NCBI RefSeq assembly: GCF_034119865.1 | Contig: NZ_CP139421.1 | Location: forward strand, 4,504,501-4,568,500 | Origin: Algoriphagus sp. NG3 | Lineage (GTDB): Bacteria; Bacteroidota; Bacteroidia; Cytophagales; Cyclobacteriaceae | Length of the DNA stretch: 64,000 bases | Direction: 5' to 3' | Shown here: in pieces, positions 51,519 through 61,182 of the stretch | Position numbering within the stretch: the stretch's first letter is position 1 | Layout: each line of letters starts with the position of its first letter | The notes under the pieces: model-generated | Told to the model about the DNA's origin: nothing | What the model saw: the letters and a program-made list of their open reading frames with translations, nothing else | The model's database searches: none | Made by a program: the position numbers and the translations under genes

Positions 51519-52913
51519 TCAAATCATTGAGGCATTGACCACCTCCTTGATATCTGCGATCAGCTTTTTTGCCAAGTGCTCGGCTGTCGCCTCCGATTCA
51601 GATTCCGAATAAATCCGAATGATCGGCTCCGTATTAGACTTTCTTAAATGCACCCATTCCTTTTCAAACTCGATTTTGACACCGTCAATATCGTTAATTG
51701 GATGGCTTTTGTATTTATTTTTTATTTCATCCAAAATACGGTCTACATCTATCTCTGGAGTGAGCTCGATTTTGTTTTTGGATATATGATAGTTAGGGTA
51801 AGAGGCTCTAAGTCTGGAAATTGACTTTCCAAAATTAGCCAAATGTGTTAAGAATAGCCCAATCCCCACCAATGCATCACGACCATAATGGGAAGTAGGA
51901 TAAATAATGCCTCCGTTTCCTTCACCACCAATGACTGCATCCACAGCTTTCATTTGGTTCACTACATTCACTTCCCCAACTGCCGATGCATGGTAAGCAC
52001 CCCCTCTTTTTTCAGTCACATCCCGAAGGGCTCGTGTGGAGCTAAGGTTTGACACTGTATTACCCGTCGTCTTGGAAAGCACATAATCCGCCACTGCCAC
52101 TAAGGTATATTCCTCTCCAAACGCTGAACCGTCCTCATTGATAAAAGCCAACCGATCCACATCAGGATCCACAACTATGCCCAGATCAAAACTGCCTCGC
52201 TCCAGTTTGCTGGAGATATCCCTAAGGTTTTCAGGAAGAGGCTCTGGATTATGCGGGAAATGGCCATCAGGTGTACAAAACATCTCTTCGATCTCTGTCA
52301 CACCCAGAGCCCTGAGCAGTCGGGGAACGGCGATACCTCCTGTAGAATTCACTGCATCTACCACCACCTTGAAATTTCTGGATTTGATGGCTTCCACATC
52401 TACCAGTTCCAATTCCAGCACATGCTGTATATGCCTGTCAATGTAGTCGTCGATTTGAGTATAAGAACCGAGCTTTTTTACTTCTGCAAAGATAAAATCC
52501 TCCTTTTCGGCCTTTTCAAGGATACTTTTTCCTTCCAGGTCAGAAATAAATTCACCCCTTGAATTCAGCAGTTTCAGTGCATTCCACTGCACCGGGTTAT
52601 GGCTTGCAGTCAGAATAATACCCCCACCAGCATTTTCCAAAGGAACAGCAAACTCTACGGTAGGCGTAGTGCTTAATCCTAGATCGATAACATGGATACC
52701 CAGTCCTTGCAATGTGGCCGAAACTAGCCCCGAAACCATTTCTCCGGAAATCCGGGCATCTCTCCCTATTATAATCTTAGGATTATTGGTGTTTTCGACG
52801 ACCCAAGCCCCATACGCTGATGTAAACTTGACAATATCAATTGGGGTCAATCCATCACCGGATTTTCCGCCGATAGTACCTCTGATACCAGAGATAGATT
52901 TAATTAGAGACAC
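51519..52913 (-). CDS. glmM: Phosphoglucosamine mutase
   Basis: 464 residues, alpha-D-phosphohexomutase fold. Phosphoserine Ser104 in TASHNPVQW, metal loop VDPDVDRLAF and sugar-binding GGEGNGGIIYP. The N-terminus SISGIRGTIGG and the C-terminal RKSNTEPIIRIYSE are typical. Isomerises glucosamine-6-P and glucosamine-1-P for cell-wall synthesis; a phosphomannomutase/phosphoglucomutase role is also possible for this subfamily in Bacteroidota. Stands 53 bases before the small Cys-rich gene. Confidence 0.9.
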   Translation of the reverse strand: MSLIKSISGIRGTIGGKSGDGLTPIDIVKFTSAYGAWVVENTNNPKIIIGRDARISGEMVSGLVSATLQGLGIHVIDLGLSTTPTVEFAVPLENAGGGIILTASHNPVQWNALKLLNSRGEFISDLEGKSILEKAEKEDFIFAEVKKLGSYTQIDDYIDRHIQHVLELELVDVEAIKSRNFKVVVDAVNSTGGIAVPRLLRALGVTEIEEMFCTPDGHFPHNPEPLPENLRDISSKLERGSFDLGIVVDPDVDRLAFINEDGSAFGEEYTLVAVADYVLSKTTGNTVSNLSSTRALRDVTEKRGGAYHASAVGEVNVVNQMKAVDAVIGGEGNGGIIYPTSHYGRDALVGIGLFLTHLANFGKSISRLRASYPNYHISKNKIELTPEIDVDRILDEIKNKYKSHPINDIDGVKIEFEKEWVHLRKSNTEPIIRIYSESESEATAEHLAKKLIADIKEVVNASMI

Positions 52914-52966
52914 TTAAATAATAATTAGGTGAAAAACAGATAATTATAGGTAGTAATAAAGTTGGC

Positions 52967-53197
52967 TTACTTGAATTTGGCCAGCACTTTGTCCACTTCA
53001 TTGTCAGGGTTACCGCAGCTGCTGTTGGCATCTACAGTTTTTCCACAATACCCGCAGGTAGCACCTTCTTTATTAAGAAAAGGACTCTGAGAGGCACAGG
53101 TTCCTTTGAATTCGCCGTTTTTGAGGAACAGGAGCCTTACTGACATCAAAATGAAGAATAAAGCAACAAAACCAAGTGTTAGAAATACGGTTGTCAT
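52967..53197 (-). CDS. Small membrane-anchored four-cysteine protein
   Basis: 76 residues. A membrane helix (TVFLTLGFVALFFILMSVRLLFL) is followed by a basic stretch and four cysteines in a C-x14-C-x2-C-x9-C arrangement (GTCASQ, TCGYCG, SSCGNP). The pattern could bind a metal such as zinc or a cluster. Widely seen as 'membrane or secreted protein' in Bacteroidota; function unknown. Divergent from mazG and sharing its control region. Confidence 0.78.
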   Translation of the reverse strand: MTTVFLTLGFVALFFILMSVRLLFLKNGEFKGTCASQSPFLNKEGATCGYCGKTVDANSSCGNPDNEVDKVLAKFK

Positions 53198-53203
53198 AAC
53201 GGA

Positions 53204-53221
53204 TAAATTTGCGCAAATTTA
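53204..53221. promoter_or_regulatory. 18-bp palindrome with a -7 box on each strand
   Basis: TAAATTTGCGCAAATTTA is perfectly palindromic and gives TAAATTTG (TAnnTTTG) on both strands. It lies between the divergent starts at 53197 and 53270, suggesting a shared promoter/operator. The reverse-strand box is only 16 bases from its start codon. Confidence 0.5.
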
Positions 53222-53269
53222 AAGCTTTACTTCGAAAACGTCCACAATTCAAGCATAGTTTCCTAACCC

Positions 53270-54070
53270 ATGACAAATTTGAGTACCAGAGCCGAACAAT
53301 TGGCAGCTTTTGACCGATTATTGACCATCATGGATGAACTTAGGGAACAGTGCCCTTGGGACAAAAAGCAAACGACAGAAAGTCTTCGACATCTGACCAT
53401 CGAAGAAACTTTTGAATTATCTGATGCCATATTGGAAGGCGATCCCGAAGAAATCAAAAAAGAGCTCGGGGATATTTTATTGCACATAGTTTTTTATGCA
53501 AAAATTGGATCCGAGCAAGGCAATTTTGATATAAAGACGATGATAGATGGACTATGCGAAAAGCTGATCCGCCGTCATCCACATATCTATGGAGACACCC
53601 AGGCTGAGGATGAAGAGGCCGTGAAGCAAAACTGGGAAAAAATCAAAATGACTGAAAAAGGCAATAAATCAGTACTGGGGGGAGTCCCCAAATCCCTACC
53701 TGCGCTGATAAAATCTATGCGCATTCAAGAAAAAGCCCGAGGAGTAGGTTTTGACTGGGAAGAGAAAAACCAGGTTTGGGAAAAAGTGGAGGAAGAAATG
53801 CAGGAATTCAAAAATGAATTCTATGTTACAAATGATACAGAAATAGATCTGGAGAAAGCCAGAGGGGAATTCGGGGATTTATTATTCTCTCTGATAAACT
53901 ATGCACGATTTATTGACATCAATCCAGAAGAAGCTTTAGAGCGCACCAACAAGAAATTCATCAATCGCTTTCAATACCTGGAAAAGGCAGCAGAAAGATC
54001 TGGCAAAAAGCTCAGTGATATGAGCTTGGCAGAAATGGACGTGTATTGGAATGAAGCTAAGATGAAGTAA
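53270..54070 (+). CDS. mazG: Nucleoside triphosphate pyrophosphohydrolase MazG
   Basis: 266 residues with two MazG halves. The first half contains CPWDKKQTTESLRHLTIEETFEL with the EExxE-type metal ligands, and the second DWEEKNQVWEKVEEEMQEF and RGEFGDLLFSLINYARF. It hydrolyses abnormal or excess NTPs to NMP and pyrophosphate, cleaning nucleotide pools. Length is right for the double-domain form. The stop codon is followed at once by the GCAGTC repeat tract. Confidence 0.95.
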   Translation: MTNLSTRAEQLAAFDRLLTIMDELREQCPWDKKQTTESLRHLTIEETFELSDAILEGDPEEIKKELGDILLHIVFYAKIGSEQGNFDIKTMIDGLCEKLIRRHPHIYGDTQAEDEEAVKQNWEKIKMTEKGNKSVLGGVPKSLPALIKSMRIQEKARGVGFDWEEKNQVWEKVEEEMQEFKNEFYVTNDTEIDLEKARGEFGDLLFSLINYARFIDINPEEALERTNKKFINRFQYLEKAAERSGKKLSDMSLAEMDVYWNEAKMK

Positions 54071-54106
54071 GCAGTCGCAGTCGCAGTCGCAGTCGCAGTC
54101 GCAGTC
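54071..54106. repeat. GCAGTC hexamer tandem repeat, six perfect copies
   Basis: Six uninterrupted GCAGTC units directly after the mazG stop codon, before ridA. GCAGTC is not a multiple of unusual composition for the surroundings but is far from chance in an intergenic gap. Confidence 0.95.
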
Positions 54107-54154
54107 AAGGAAATTAAGAATTCAAATAAAGAGGTTCCTCAAAAAATAGAAATT

Positions 54155-54535
54155 ATGCCGAATAAAATCATATTCTCCAAAGAAGCCCCAGCCCCTATAG
54201 GGCCTTATTCACAGGCGATATTAGCTGGGAATACACTGTATGTCTCTGGACAAATTGCTTTGGATGCCGAAACGGGAGAGCTCATCAATGAAAATATCAC
54301 TGAAGAAACCCATGCTGTGATGAAAAACCTGGAAGCAGTCCTGAGGGCTGCTGATTTCAATTTCTCAGATATAGTCAAGTGCAGTATTTTTATCAAAAAC
54401 ATGGATGAGTTTGGCACCATCAACGACGCTTATAGTCAATATTTCAAATCGAACCCTCCTGCCCGGGAAACAGTAGAAGTAAGTAAGCTCCCCAAAAATG
54501 TAAATGTAGAAATTTCATGCATCGCCTTTAAATAA
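54155..54535 (+). CDS. ridA: RidA-family protein (reactive intermediate deaminase)
   Basis: 126 residues. The motif APAPIGPYSQAILAGNTLYVSGQIALD is the RidA N-terminus, and Arg105-type RETVEVSKLP and the C-terminal EISCIAFK complete it. It hydrolyses enamine/imine by-products of PLP enzymes, protecting branched-chain amino-acid and other metabolism. Six bases separate it from the next gene, so the two may share a transcript. Confidence 0.95.
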   Translation: MPNKIIFSKEAPAPIGPYSQAILAGNTLYVSGQIALDAETGELINENITEETHAVMKNLEAVLRAADFNFSDIVKCSIFIKNMDEFGTINDAYSQYFKSNPPARETVEVSKLPKNVNVEISCIAFK

Positions 54536-54541
54536 AGAATT

Positions 54542-55036
54542 TTGAACCTTTTGCCCTACGATAGCGAAACCATAGTCAGTGCACTTACCAAAAAGGAGGT
54601 GCTTACTCAGCTGAATCGTGTGACCCGGGAAGTAAATTTCTTAGATCAAAGAACATTGGCCAAATCGGAGACACTTTTCAATGGTTTTATAGGGCAAAAA
54701 GGATTCAGAATCTCTAAAACTGTGCAAAGGGGAGACACCTTTTTGCCGCTCATCCTGGGAAGAGTGCAGGCAACTCCAAGAGGATGTATCATATTTATCA
54801 ACTACCGTTTATTCCCAGGGGCAATGTTCTTTCTGGGATTTTGGACGATTGTTTTATTTGCTTTCACCCTATTATATTCCTTTATCCTCCCCAATTACAT
54901 CTATGCACTCCTTTGCTTAGGATTGGGTTTACTCAATTATGGGATTGCGATGTACTTCTTTAACCGGCAGGTAAAAGTTTCCCGTAGGGTATTTCACCAG
55001 CTTATCAATTTTCAGATGAAGGATAAAGGCTTTTAA
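54542..55036 (+). CDS. Hypothetical membrane protein with two helices
   Basis: 164 residues from TTG at 54542; no ATG precedes and TTG is the only plausible start in the gap. An N-terminal soluble region of about 90 residues (FLDQRTLAKSETLFNGFIGQKGFRIS) is followed by two or three membrane helices (AMFFLGFWTIVLFAFTLLYSFIL, IYALLCLGLGLLNYGIAMYFF) and a short basic end. No known domain recognised. Its position right after ridA suggests co-transcription. Confidence 0.65.
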   Translation: MNLLPYDSETIVSALTKKEVLTQLNRVTREVNFLDQRTLAKSETLFNGFIGQKGFRISKTVQRGDTFLPLILGRVQATPRGCIIFINYRLFPGAMFFLGFWTIVLFAFTLLYSFILPNYIYALLCLGLGLLNYGIAMYFFNRQVKVSRRVFHQLINFQMKDKGF

Positions 55037-55103
55037 TTTTAGGGAAAAACGGCATTAGGAAGTAATTTAGAGCCGAAATTTTAGATTCAATAACTACAAA
55101 CAT

Positions 55104-56504
55104 ATGAGTATCCGCATAGAAAAAGACACCATGGGGCCTGTAGAGGTACCTGCTGACAAATACTGGGGTGCGCAGACCCAGCGATCCATCAACAATTTTA
55201 AAATCGGTGGAGAAAAAAACCGAATGCCTATAGAGATCACCAGAGCTTTTGCGATTTTGAAGAAAGCTGCCGCGCAGACCAATGCGGAACTAGGGGTTTT
55301 AGATCAGGACAAAGCTGACATAATCAGTACTGTGTGTGATGAGATCCTGGAGGGTAAGCATGATGATCAGTTCCCGCTGGTGGTATGGCAGACCGGATCA
55401 GGCACCCAATCCAATATGAACTCCAACGAGGTTATAGCTTACCGCGCACATGTGCTCTTAGGAGGTTCTCTGGAAGACGCCCAAAAGAAAATACATCCAA
55501 ACGACGATGTGAATAAGTCCCAATCCTCCAACGACACCTATCCTACTGCCATGCATATCGCGGCATATAAAATGGTGATGGAGACTACTATTCCCGGAGT
55601 AGAGAAGCTAAGGGATACACTTGCCAAGAAAGCTGAGGCATTTAAAGATGTGGTAAAAATCGGACGTACCCACTTTATGGACGCCACTCCTCTCACACTA
55701 GGACAAGAATTCTCAGGCTATGTAGCCCAACTTAATTATGGTCTAAAAGCACTAAGAAATACACTTGCTCACCTTTCAGAATTGGCTCTTGGCGGAACAG
55801 CTGTCGGCACCGGATTAAACACTCCAAAAGGCTATTCGGAACTGGTGGCTAAAAAAATAGCTGAGTTTTCAGGTCAGCCTTTTGTCACAGCAGAGAACAA
55901 GTTTGAAGCATTGGCAGCGCATGATGCCATGGTAGAAACCCATGGGGCACTGAAGCAGCTTGCAGTATCTCTGATGAAAATTGCCAATGACGTGAGAATG
56001 CTATCTTCAGGACCAAGATCAGGAATCGGAGAGATATTGATCCCCGAAAACGAACCGGGTTCATCAATCATGCCTGGCAAAGTAAACCCAACCCAAGTAG
56101 AGGCGCTTACCATGGTGGCAGCCCAGGTGATGGGTAATGATGTGGCGATCACGGTAGGTGGTGCGACAGGTCACTTCGAATTAAACGTCTTCAAGCCATT
56201 GATCGCAGCAAACTTCCTACAGTCTGCCCGCTTGATCGGCGATGCCTGCGTTTCTTTCAATGATAACTGTGCAGTGGGAATCGAGCCAAATACGCCAATG
56301 ATACAGAGACATCTGGAGAATTCATTGATGTTGGTAACAGCCCTAAACCCGCATATTGGCTATGAAAATGCCGCCGCAATTGCCAAAAAAGCGCATAAGG
56401 AAGGTACGAGCTTAAGAGAGGCGGCTATTGCTCTGAATTTGCTTACTTCAGAACAATTTACCGAGTGGGTGAAGCCTGAAGAAATGACTGGTGGCTTGAA
56501 GTAA
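55104..56504 (+). CDS. fumC: Class II fumarate hydratase
   Basis: 466 residues. The signature [13 protein letters not shown] (about residue 316-328) carries the catalytic base loop, and [14 protein letters not shown] is the other key segment. It interconverts fumarate and malate in the TCA cycle without an iron-sulfur cluster. N-terminus [25 protein letters not shown] is typical. Followed by a strong terminator. Confidence 0.97.
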   Translation: MSIRIEKDTMGPVEVPADKYWGAQTQRSINNFKIGGEKNRMPIEITRAFAILKKAAAQTNAELGVLDQDKADIISTVCDEILEGKHDDQFPLVVWQTGSGTQSNMNSNEVIAYRAHVLLGGSLEDAQKKIHPNDDVNKSQSSNDTYPTAMHIAAYKMVMETTIPGVEKLRDTLAKKAEAFKDVVKIGRTHFMDATPLTLGQEFSGYVAQLNYGLKALRNTLAHLSELALGGTAVGTGLNTPKGYSELVAKKIAEFSGQPFVTAENKFEALAAHDAMVETHGALKQLAVSLMKIANDVRMLSSGPRSGIGEILIPENEPGSSIMPGKVNPTQVEALTMVAAQVMGNDVAITVGGATGHFELNVFKPLIAANFLQSARLIGDACVSFNDNCAVGIEPNTPMIQRHLENSLMLVTALNPHIGYENAAAIAKKAHKEGTSLREAAIALNLLTSEQFTEWVKPEEMTGGLK

Positions 56505-56530
56505 GTTTACGTTCGCGTCGGTATGAAATC

Positions 56531-56561
56531 AAAAAGGCTCCGTCACCCATGGAGCCTTTTT
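56531..56561 (+). terminator. Terminator of fumC
   Basis: AAAAAGGCTCC pairs perfectly with GGAGCCTTTTT (11-bp stem, 9-base loop) 26 bases after the stop. Confidence 0.9.
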
Positions 56562-56616
56562 GATGTAAACAAAATCCCAATCCCGTTAATCAAGATTCAC
56601 AGCTAACAATGATATC

Positions 56617-57024
56617 ATGGAAATAACCATTTCAGACAGGCGGGATATAAAGATTGAAGCAATCTTAGAATTATATCGTGCCAACGAATGGAGTTCGGCG
56701 GACAAACCAAATGAGCTTTATAACGGCCTGATAAATTCCCATTCTTTATTCTCTGCTTGGAAAAAGGACAAGCTTGTTGGAATTGGCAATGCTATTTCGG
56801 ATGGATATTTGGTCGTTTACTATCCACATTTACTCGTCCACCCAGATTATCAAGGAAAAGGAATCGGGCAAATGATTATGGACAAAATGCAGGAAAAGTA
56901 TAGCCATTATCATATGCAAATGTTAACTGCAGACGGAAAAGTAATTGATTTTTACCGAAAGGCAGGTTTTAAGAGGGCAGGACAAACAGAACCAATGTGG
57001 ATTTACAAAGGGAATGAACACTAA
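56617..57024 (+). CDS. GNAT-family N-acetyltransferase
   Basis: 135 residues. Motif A, LLVHPDYQGKGIGQMIMDKM, supplies the acetyl-CoA pyrophosphate loop (Q/RxxGxG/A form QGKGIG). An acceptor-side start STIDRD-like stretch (ISDRRDIKIEAIL) precedes. Monodomain; substrate unknown. Alone between the fumC terminator and an intergenic palindrome. Confidence 0.9.
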   Translation: MEITISDRRDIKIEAILELYRANEWSSADKPNELYNGLINSHSLFSAWKKDKLVGIGNAISDGYLVVYYPHLLVHPDYQGKGIGQMIMDKMQEKYSHYHMQMLTADGKVIDFYRKAGFKRAGQTEPMWIYKGNEH

Positions 57025-57099
57025 ATGCCCGTTTCTGATTAAGAAGAGGTTATTTTGAATTTCATATGTTTATAATTTCTCTTTCGATGGCCACATGCC

Positions 57100-57173
57100 C
57101 GCCTGCTGTCAGACAGGGAATCACCCACGGCGTATAATCATCCCAGTGTGTGACGCCTACCTGTCCAGTAGGC
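57100..57173. repeat. Palindromic intergenic element
   Basis: CTGTC-A-GACAG near 57106-57116 and GCCTAC / GTAGGC with a 7-base loop at 57155-57173. The two share CCTG/CAGG words, like a dispersed palindromic repeat. Lies 3' of both flanking genes. Confidence 0.45.
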
Positions 57174-57195
57174 AGGCTCGATTCCATATTAACCA

Positions 57196-58524
57196 TCAAT
57201 CATTCGGCGTAAGCGGATTAGACTTCCTAATCAAGCCATCCGGCAATTCCCCTTCTGTACTGGCAACAATTGTACATACGGCTGCATCACCGGTAACATT
57301 AACTACCGTACGGAACATATCCAAGATTCGGTCAGGAGCAATGATCAACGCAATCCCGGCCGCAGGTACACCGATTGATTCCAATACAATTATCAGCATA
57401 ATCAAACCTGCCCCCGGCACCCCAGCAGACCCTATGGATGCCAGAGTGGCCGTCAGTACGATCATCAATTGCTGGGTTAACGACAACTCCATACCCAATG
57501 CCTGCGCAATAAACACGGCAGCTACACCCTGATAAAGACTAGTCCCGTCCATATTTATAGTAGCGCCAAGGGGAAGCACGAAGCTGGAGACTTCCTCCGA
57601 GACACCCAGTTCCTCCTCCACCTGCTTCATCGTCACAGGCAAAGTTGCTGAGCTGGAGCTGGTGGAAAATGCCAGTAATTGTGCAGGGCGGATCGCTTTG
57701 AAAAAATCCTTGTATTTCACTTTAGTAAATGCCATCAAAATAGCAGGATATATCACCAAAATCATAGTAAATAAACCTCCCAGCACCACTAAACTGTATT
57801 TCAATAAAGCCATCAATAACTGCACAGCCGAATCCGGGTTTTCGCCAGCGATCTCCACTATCAAGGAGGCCATCAATGCAAAAACTCCGTAGGGGGCAAT
57901 CATCATGATGTAATTCACGATTTGGATGATCACATCATTCATCCCATCAAAGAATGCTATCACAGGTCCTGATTTTGACTTGGGTATCTGCAGAAGCGCT
58001 ATTCCTACAAGTATGGCAAAAAACACCACCTGGAGCATGGCCGCATTATCTGTAGTAGCTCTGAAGACATTCTCAGGCACAATATCCACCAAAGGCTGAA
58101 GTGGGCTTTGTTTCTGTAATTCAGCGGCCTGCCCGGCTCTAGATCCTGCATCCCCTTCATACAGGGTCATTAGGTTTTCCCGTGTTTCGGGAGGGAGGCT
58201 TTTTCCAGGGGTAAACACATTCACCAGCACCAACCCAATAGTCACTGCTACTACAGTAGTGCACAAATAGGTGGCGATAGTTTTTCCACCTATCCGGCTT
58301 AATTTGGAGACATCCCCAAGATTGGACACTCCTACTATAAGAGAAGCCAGCACTAAAGGCACAGCGATCATTTTCAGCCCATTGATGAATATGGTACCGA
58401 AAGGTTTGATATAATTTAAAGTAAAGGCATTGGGAATCGAGGTCTTAATCACTACTAACCCGAAAATCAACCCCAGAACAAGTCCGATGATAATTTGGGT
58501 ATGTAAGGGTATCTTTTTAAACAT
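57196..58524 (-). CDS. Dicarboxylate/amino acid:cation symporter
   Basis: 442 residues, DAACS family (GltP/GltT/DctA). Signature FSTSSSSATLPVTMK (serine-rich re-entrant loop) and GATINMDGTSLYQGVAAVFIAQ are present, and LIIAPDRILDMFRTVVNVTGDA is the C-terminal helix. About eight membrane helices plus two hairpins. Imports glutamate, aspartate or dicarboxylates with sodium or protons. Twelve bases before it the chorismate synthase gene ends, so the two may share a transcript. Confidence 0.93.
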   Translation of the reverse strand: MFKKIPLHTQIIIGLVLGLIFGLVVIKTSIPNAFTLNYIKPFGTIFINGLKMIAVPLVLASLIVGVSNLGDVSKLSRIGGKTIATYLCTTVVAVTIGLVLVNVFTPGKSLPPETRENLMTLYEGDAGSRAGQAAELQKQSPLQPLVDIVPENVFRATTDNAAMLQVVFFAILVGIALLQIPKSKSGPVIAFFDGMNDVIIQIVNYIMMIAPYGVFALMASLIVEIAGENPDSAVQLLMALLKYSLVVLGGLFTMILVIYPAILMAFTKVKYKDFFKAIRPAQLLAFSTSSSSATLPVTMKQVEEELGVSEEVSSFVLPLGATINMDGTSLYQGVAAVFIAQALGMELSLTQQLMIVLTATLASIGSAGVPGAGLIMLIIVLESIGVPAAGIALIIAPDRILDMFRTVVNVTGDAAVCTIVASTEGELPDGLIRKSNPLTPND

Positions 58525-58535
58525 ATATATTTGGG

Positions 58536-59621
58536 TTAGAAATCACGCAGTTTATTGCTTTTTGACAATAATATATAGTCAGCAATTACTAATGCTGCCA
58601 TTGCTTCCACAATAGGTACAGCTCTAGGAACAACACATGGGTCATGGCGCCCTTTTCCAGAAACTACTACGGTTTCTCCAGCCTCATTTATTGACTCCTG
58701 ATCAGTCATTATGGTAGCCACAGGCTTAAAGGCTACACTGAAATAAATATCCTCACCATTGGAAATCCCTCCCTGTATACCTCCAGAATAATTCGTTTTT
58801 GTACGGATTTTATCCCCCTCTTGCACAAATACATCGTTGTGCTCAGAGCCTCTCATTTTCACCCCTTCAAACCCACTTCCGTACTGAAATCCTTTTACAG
58901 CATTGATGCTTAGCATGGCCTTCCCGAGCTCGGCATGAAGTCTGTCAAACACCGGCTCACCTAGTCCGACAGGAGTATTTTTAATCACACAGGTAACCAC
59001 CCCTCCGATGGTGTCCCGATCTTTTCTTACCGAATCGATCAGTGTTATCATTTCATCTGCCACAGTAGGATCAGGGCATCTCACGATGTTGTCTTCTGCT
59101 TTTGATAGATCCAGCTCTAGGTAGTCCTTCTGCAGCTTTAGTTCTCCTACTTGGGACACATATGCTTGGATACTGATTCCTTTTGTCTCCAAAAGTTGCT
59201 TTGCTATAGCCCCAGCAACAACCCGGGCAGCAGTTTCCCTGGCGGAACTTCTTCCTCCACCGCGGTAGTCCCGTAGACCATACTTTTCAAAATAAGTAAA
59301 ATCAGCATGAGAAGGCCTGAACTTATCTGAAATATGAGAGTAGTCCTTACTTTTCTGATCCGAATTATTGATCACAATACCAATAGGAGTACCCGTAGTC
59401 ACTCCTTCAAAAACACCGGATTTGATTTCAAATTCATCTTCTTCCTTACGCTGCGTTGTGATTTTAGACTGACCGGGCTTTCTGCGCTGCATTTCTGCAA
59501 CCAGCTTAGCCTCATCTATTTTCAGTCCTGCCGGGCATCCTTCGATGATTACCCCTAAAGCCAATCCGTGTGATTCACCGTAGGTGGTGATCTTGAATAG
59601 CTTCCCAAATGAATTGCCCAT
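58536..59621 (-). CDS. aroC: Chorismate synthase
   Basis: 361 residues. The three family signatures are present: [18 protein letters not shown] at the start, [17 protein letters not shown] and [19 protein letters not shown]. It forms chorismate from EPSP with reduced FMN. The start ATG lies in the batD stop (TAATG). Last step before the branch to aromatic amino acids. Confidence 0.97.
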   Translation of the reverse strand: MGNSFGKLFKITTYGESHGLALGVIIEGCPAGLKIDEAKLVAEMQRRKPGQSKITTQRKEEDEFEIKSGVFEGVTTGTPIGIVINNSDQKSKDYSHISDKFRPSHADFTYFEKYGLRDYRGGGRSSARETAARVVAGAIAKQLLETKGISIQAYVSQVGELKLQKDYLELDLSKAEDNIVRCPDPTVADEMITLIDSVRKDRDTIGGVVTCVIKNTPVGLGEPVFDRLHAELGKAMLSINAVKGFQYGSGFEGVKMRGSEHNDVFVQEGDKIRTKTNYSGGIQGGISNGEDIYFSVAFKPVATIMTDQESINEAGETVVVSGKGRHDPCVVPRAVPIVEAMAALVIADYILLSKSNKLRDF

Positions 59622-61069
59622 TATCTCTTTCTGATTATCAATAAAGCCAGCAATGCTACCGCTAAAAGCAATAATACATTGATTGAGACCGTAAAATAGT
59701 ATTTATATTTCTCGTTTAAAAACCTGTTGTCTTCGGTGGATATGCGGTCATAAATCCCACCTAATCTTTGGCTGGAGATTGCCTGGTTCACTTTGCTCTC
59801 TCCTACTACCGAAATCTTAGCCTGCGGAATCAAGGTGTCATACACAGCCCGGACCGGGTCAAAATAAATCCACTCAAAGTTCCTCCCTAAGTCCACGTCA
59901 CCAGCTTCATTGATGGTGATATAGTAGTTGAATTCCTTTATCCCTGATACTCTTCCATATCCTCGGTTAATCTGCTGTCGCACATTTGGGTCGTAGGTAT
60001 TGAGATTTGCCATAGGGAGCCTTTTGGGAGGGGAGATTGCATTAATGTTCCCCACCCCTGAGATACCAAGGCTATAGTCAAATCCCTGTCCTGTTTCTAC
60101 TTCAATGGATTTAATATTTTCCCTAAGCTGAAATTCTCCTACACTGACTTCGTTTTTCAAAGGATGGGCAGGGAGAGGTTTTACTTTGATACTTTTTGGG
60201 TTAGAATAGAAGGTTTTAAAGTCCTCTTGTCTATTAGCCCCAAAGAATGTTGGGTTCTTGGCCACCTTATATTTGATCATCTCCCAAGGAACTCGTGGGA
60301 TTTCGATCTCTCCCTCAGAAAACGGGAAGAAGGTAGCCTCATAGACTTTAAATTTGGTCCAGCGTTTACCGTTAATGGTAACCTGCTCTCGCTCAATATT
60401 GCTGATATTAAAGTTTTCTTCCCATACATTGGAGGGCTTTATTTTCTTAAGGACATTATCCAACTGCCTGCCTGCCTCGTGAAAGCTAAATTGTGCCTGA
60501 TTTGACTCAGACATGTAAAATGCCATACTTATGTTAAACCCTTCACCCTGAAAAACCTCCTCTTTGTCCACAGATACAGAGAAAAACGCATCATCTTCCA
60601 ACTCTACATACTCAGGTTCCTCTACTGCTGATCTTCCGAAAAAATCCGCAAAAGGATCTGAGACAGCCCCTCCTGACCCACCTCTGCTTACAGCATCCCC
60701 CACCGTGATCTGCTTACCTGGAGATGAGTAAGCTTGACCATTGATAGACAGCTCAAAAGATGGTAGAGTAGACACTCCTTTTTTACTGGGTCTGTAGTAT
60801 TGAATAATGCTATTGGAACTACTCATCTGTCCATTGATGAGGTTCATCGAGGAAGATTGGGAAATCCCCTGTTTCTGAAAACCTGGAATATCAGGGAACT
60901 GATCGTAAGACTTGATTTTTTCGTCACTGATGGTTACCTTGATTGTGAATGTTTCATTCAAACCGATCTCTGCAGGCCCCAGCTCAATCTGAACCTCCTG
61001 CGCTATAGCCATTCCAGAAAATGCCATGAGGCTATATACGAAAATGAATTGGGCAAGCGTTTTAATCAT
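59621..61069 (-). CDS. batD: BatD-family protein
   Basis: 482 residues. Signal peptide to GMAIAQ, then a BatD domain ([50 protein letters not shown]) and a C-terminal helix [21 protein letters not shown] with a short basic end, so the domain is periplasmic. In Bacteroides the Bat (aerotolerance) proteins are encoded in a row with BatA-E and a MoxR ATPase; here it stands alone, joined to aroC by TAATG. A copy without partners may have another role, or the others are elsewhere. Confidence 0.87.
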   Translation of the reverse strand: MIKTLAQFIFVYSLMAFSGMAIAQEVQIELGPAEIGLNETFTIKVTISDEKIKSYDQFPDIPGFQKQGISQSSSMNLINGQMSSSNSIIQYYRPSKKGVSTLPSFELSINGQAYSSPGKQITVGDAVSRGGSGGAVSDPFADFFGRSAVEEPEYVELEDDAFFSVSVDKEEVFQGEGFNISMAFYMSESNQAQFSFHEAGRQLDNVLKKIKPSNVWEENFNISNIEREQVTINGKRWTKFKVYEATFFPFSEGEIEIPRVPWEMIKYKVAKNPTFFGANRQEDFKTFYSNPKSIKVKPLPAHPLKNEVSVGEFQLRENIKSIEVETGQGFDYSLGISGVGNINAISPPKRLPMANLNTYDPNVRQQINRGYGRVSGIKEFNYYITINEAGDVDLGRNFEWIYFDPVRAVYDTLIPQAKISVVGESKVNQAISSQRLGGIYDRISTEDNRFLNEKYKYYFTVSINVLLLLAVALLALLIIRKR

Positions 61070-61182
61070 GGTTGCGAAAATAGGGAATATTATACTCTTT
61101 CATTTCTAAAATAACGCAACATATGCAGAAATGCCTGCGTATTGGAACTTAAAATCAGTTAAAACCCTAAACTCTTTAGACT

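Noticed and set aside
57095..57532. 145-codon forward frame across the palindromic element and symporter 3' end
   Set aside because: It lies antisense to the symporter gene and its composition is that of a shadow frame.
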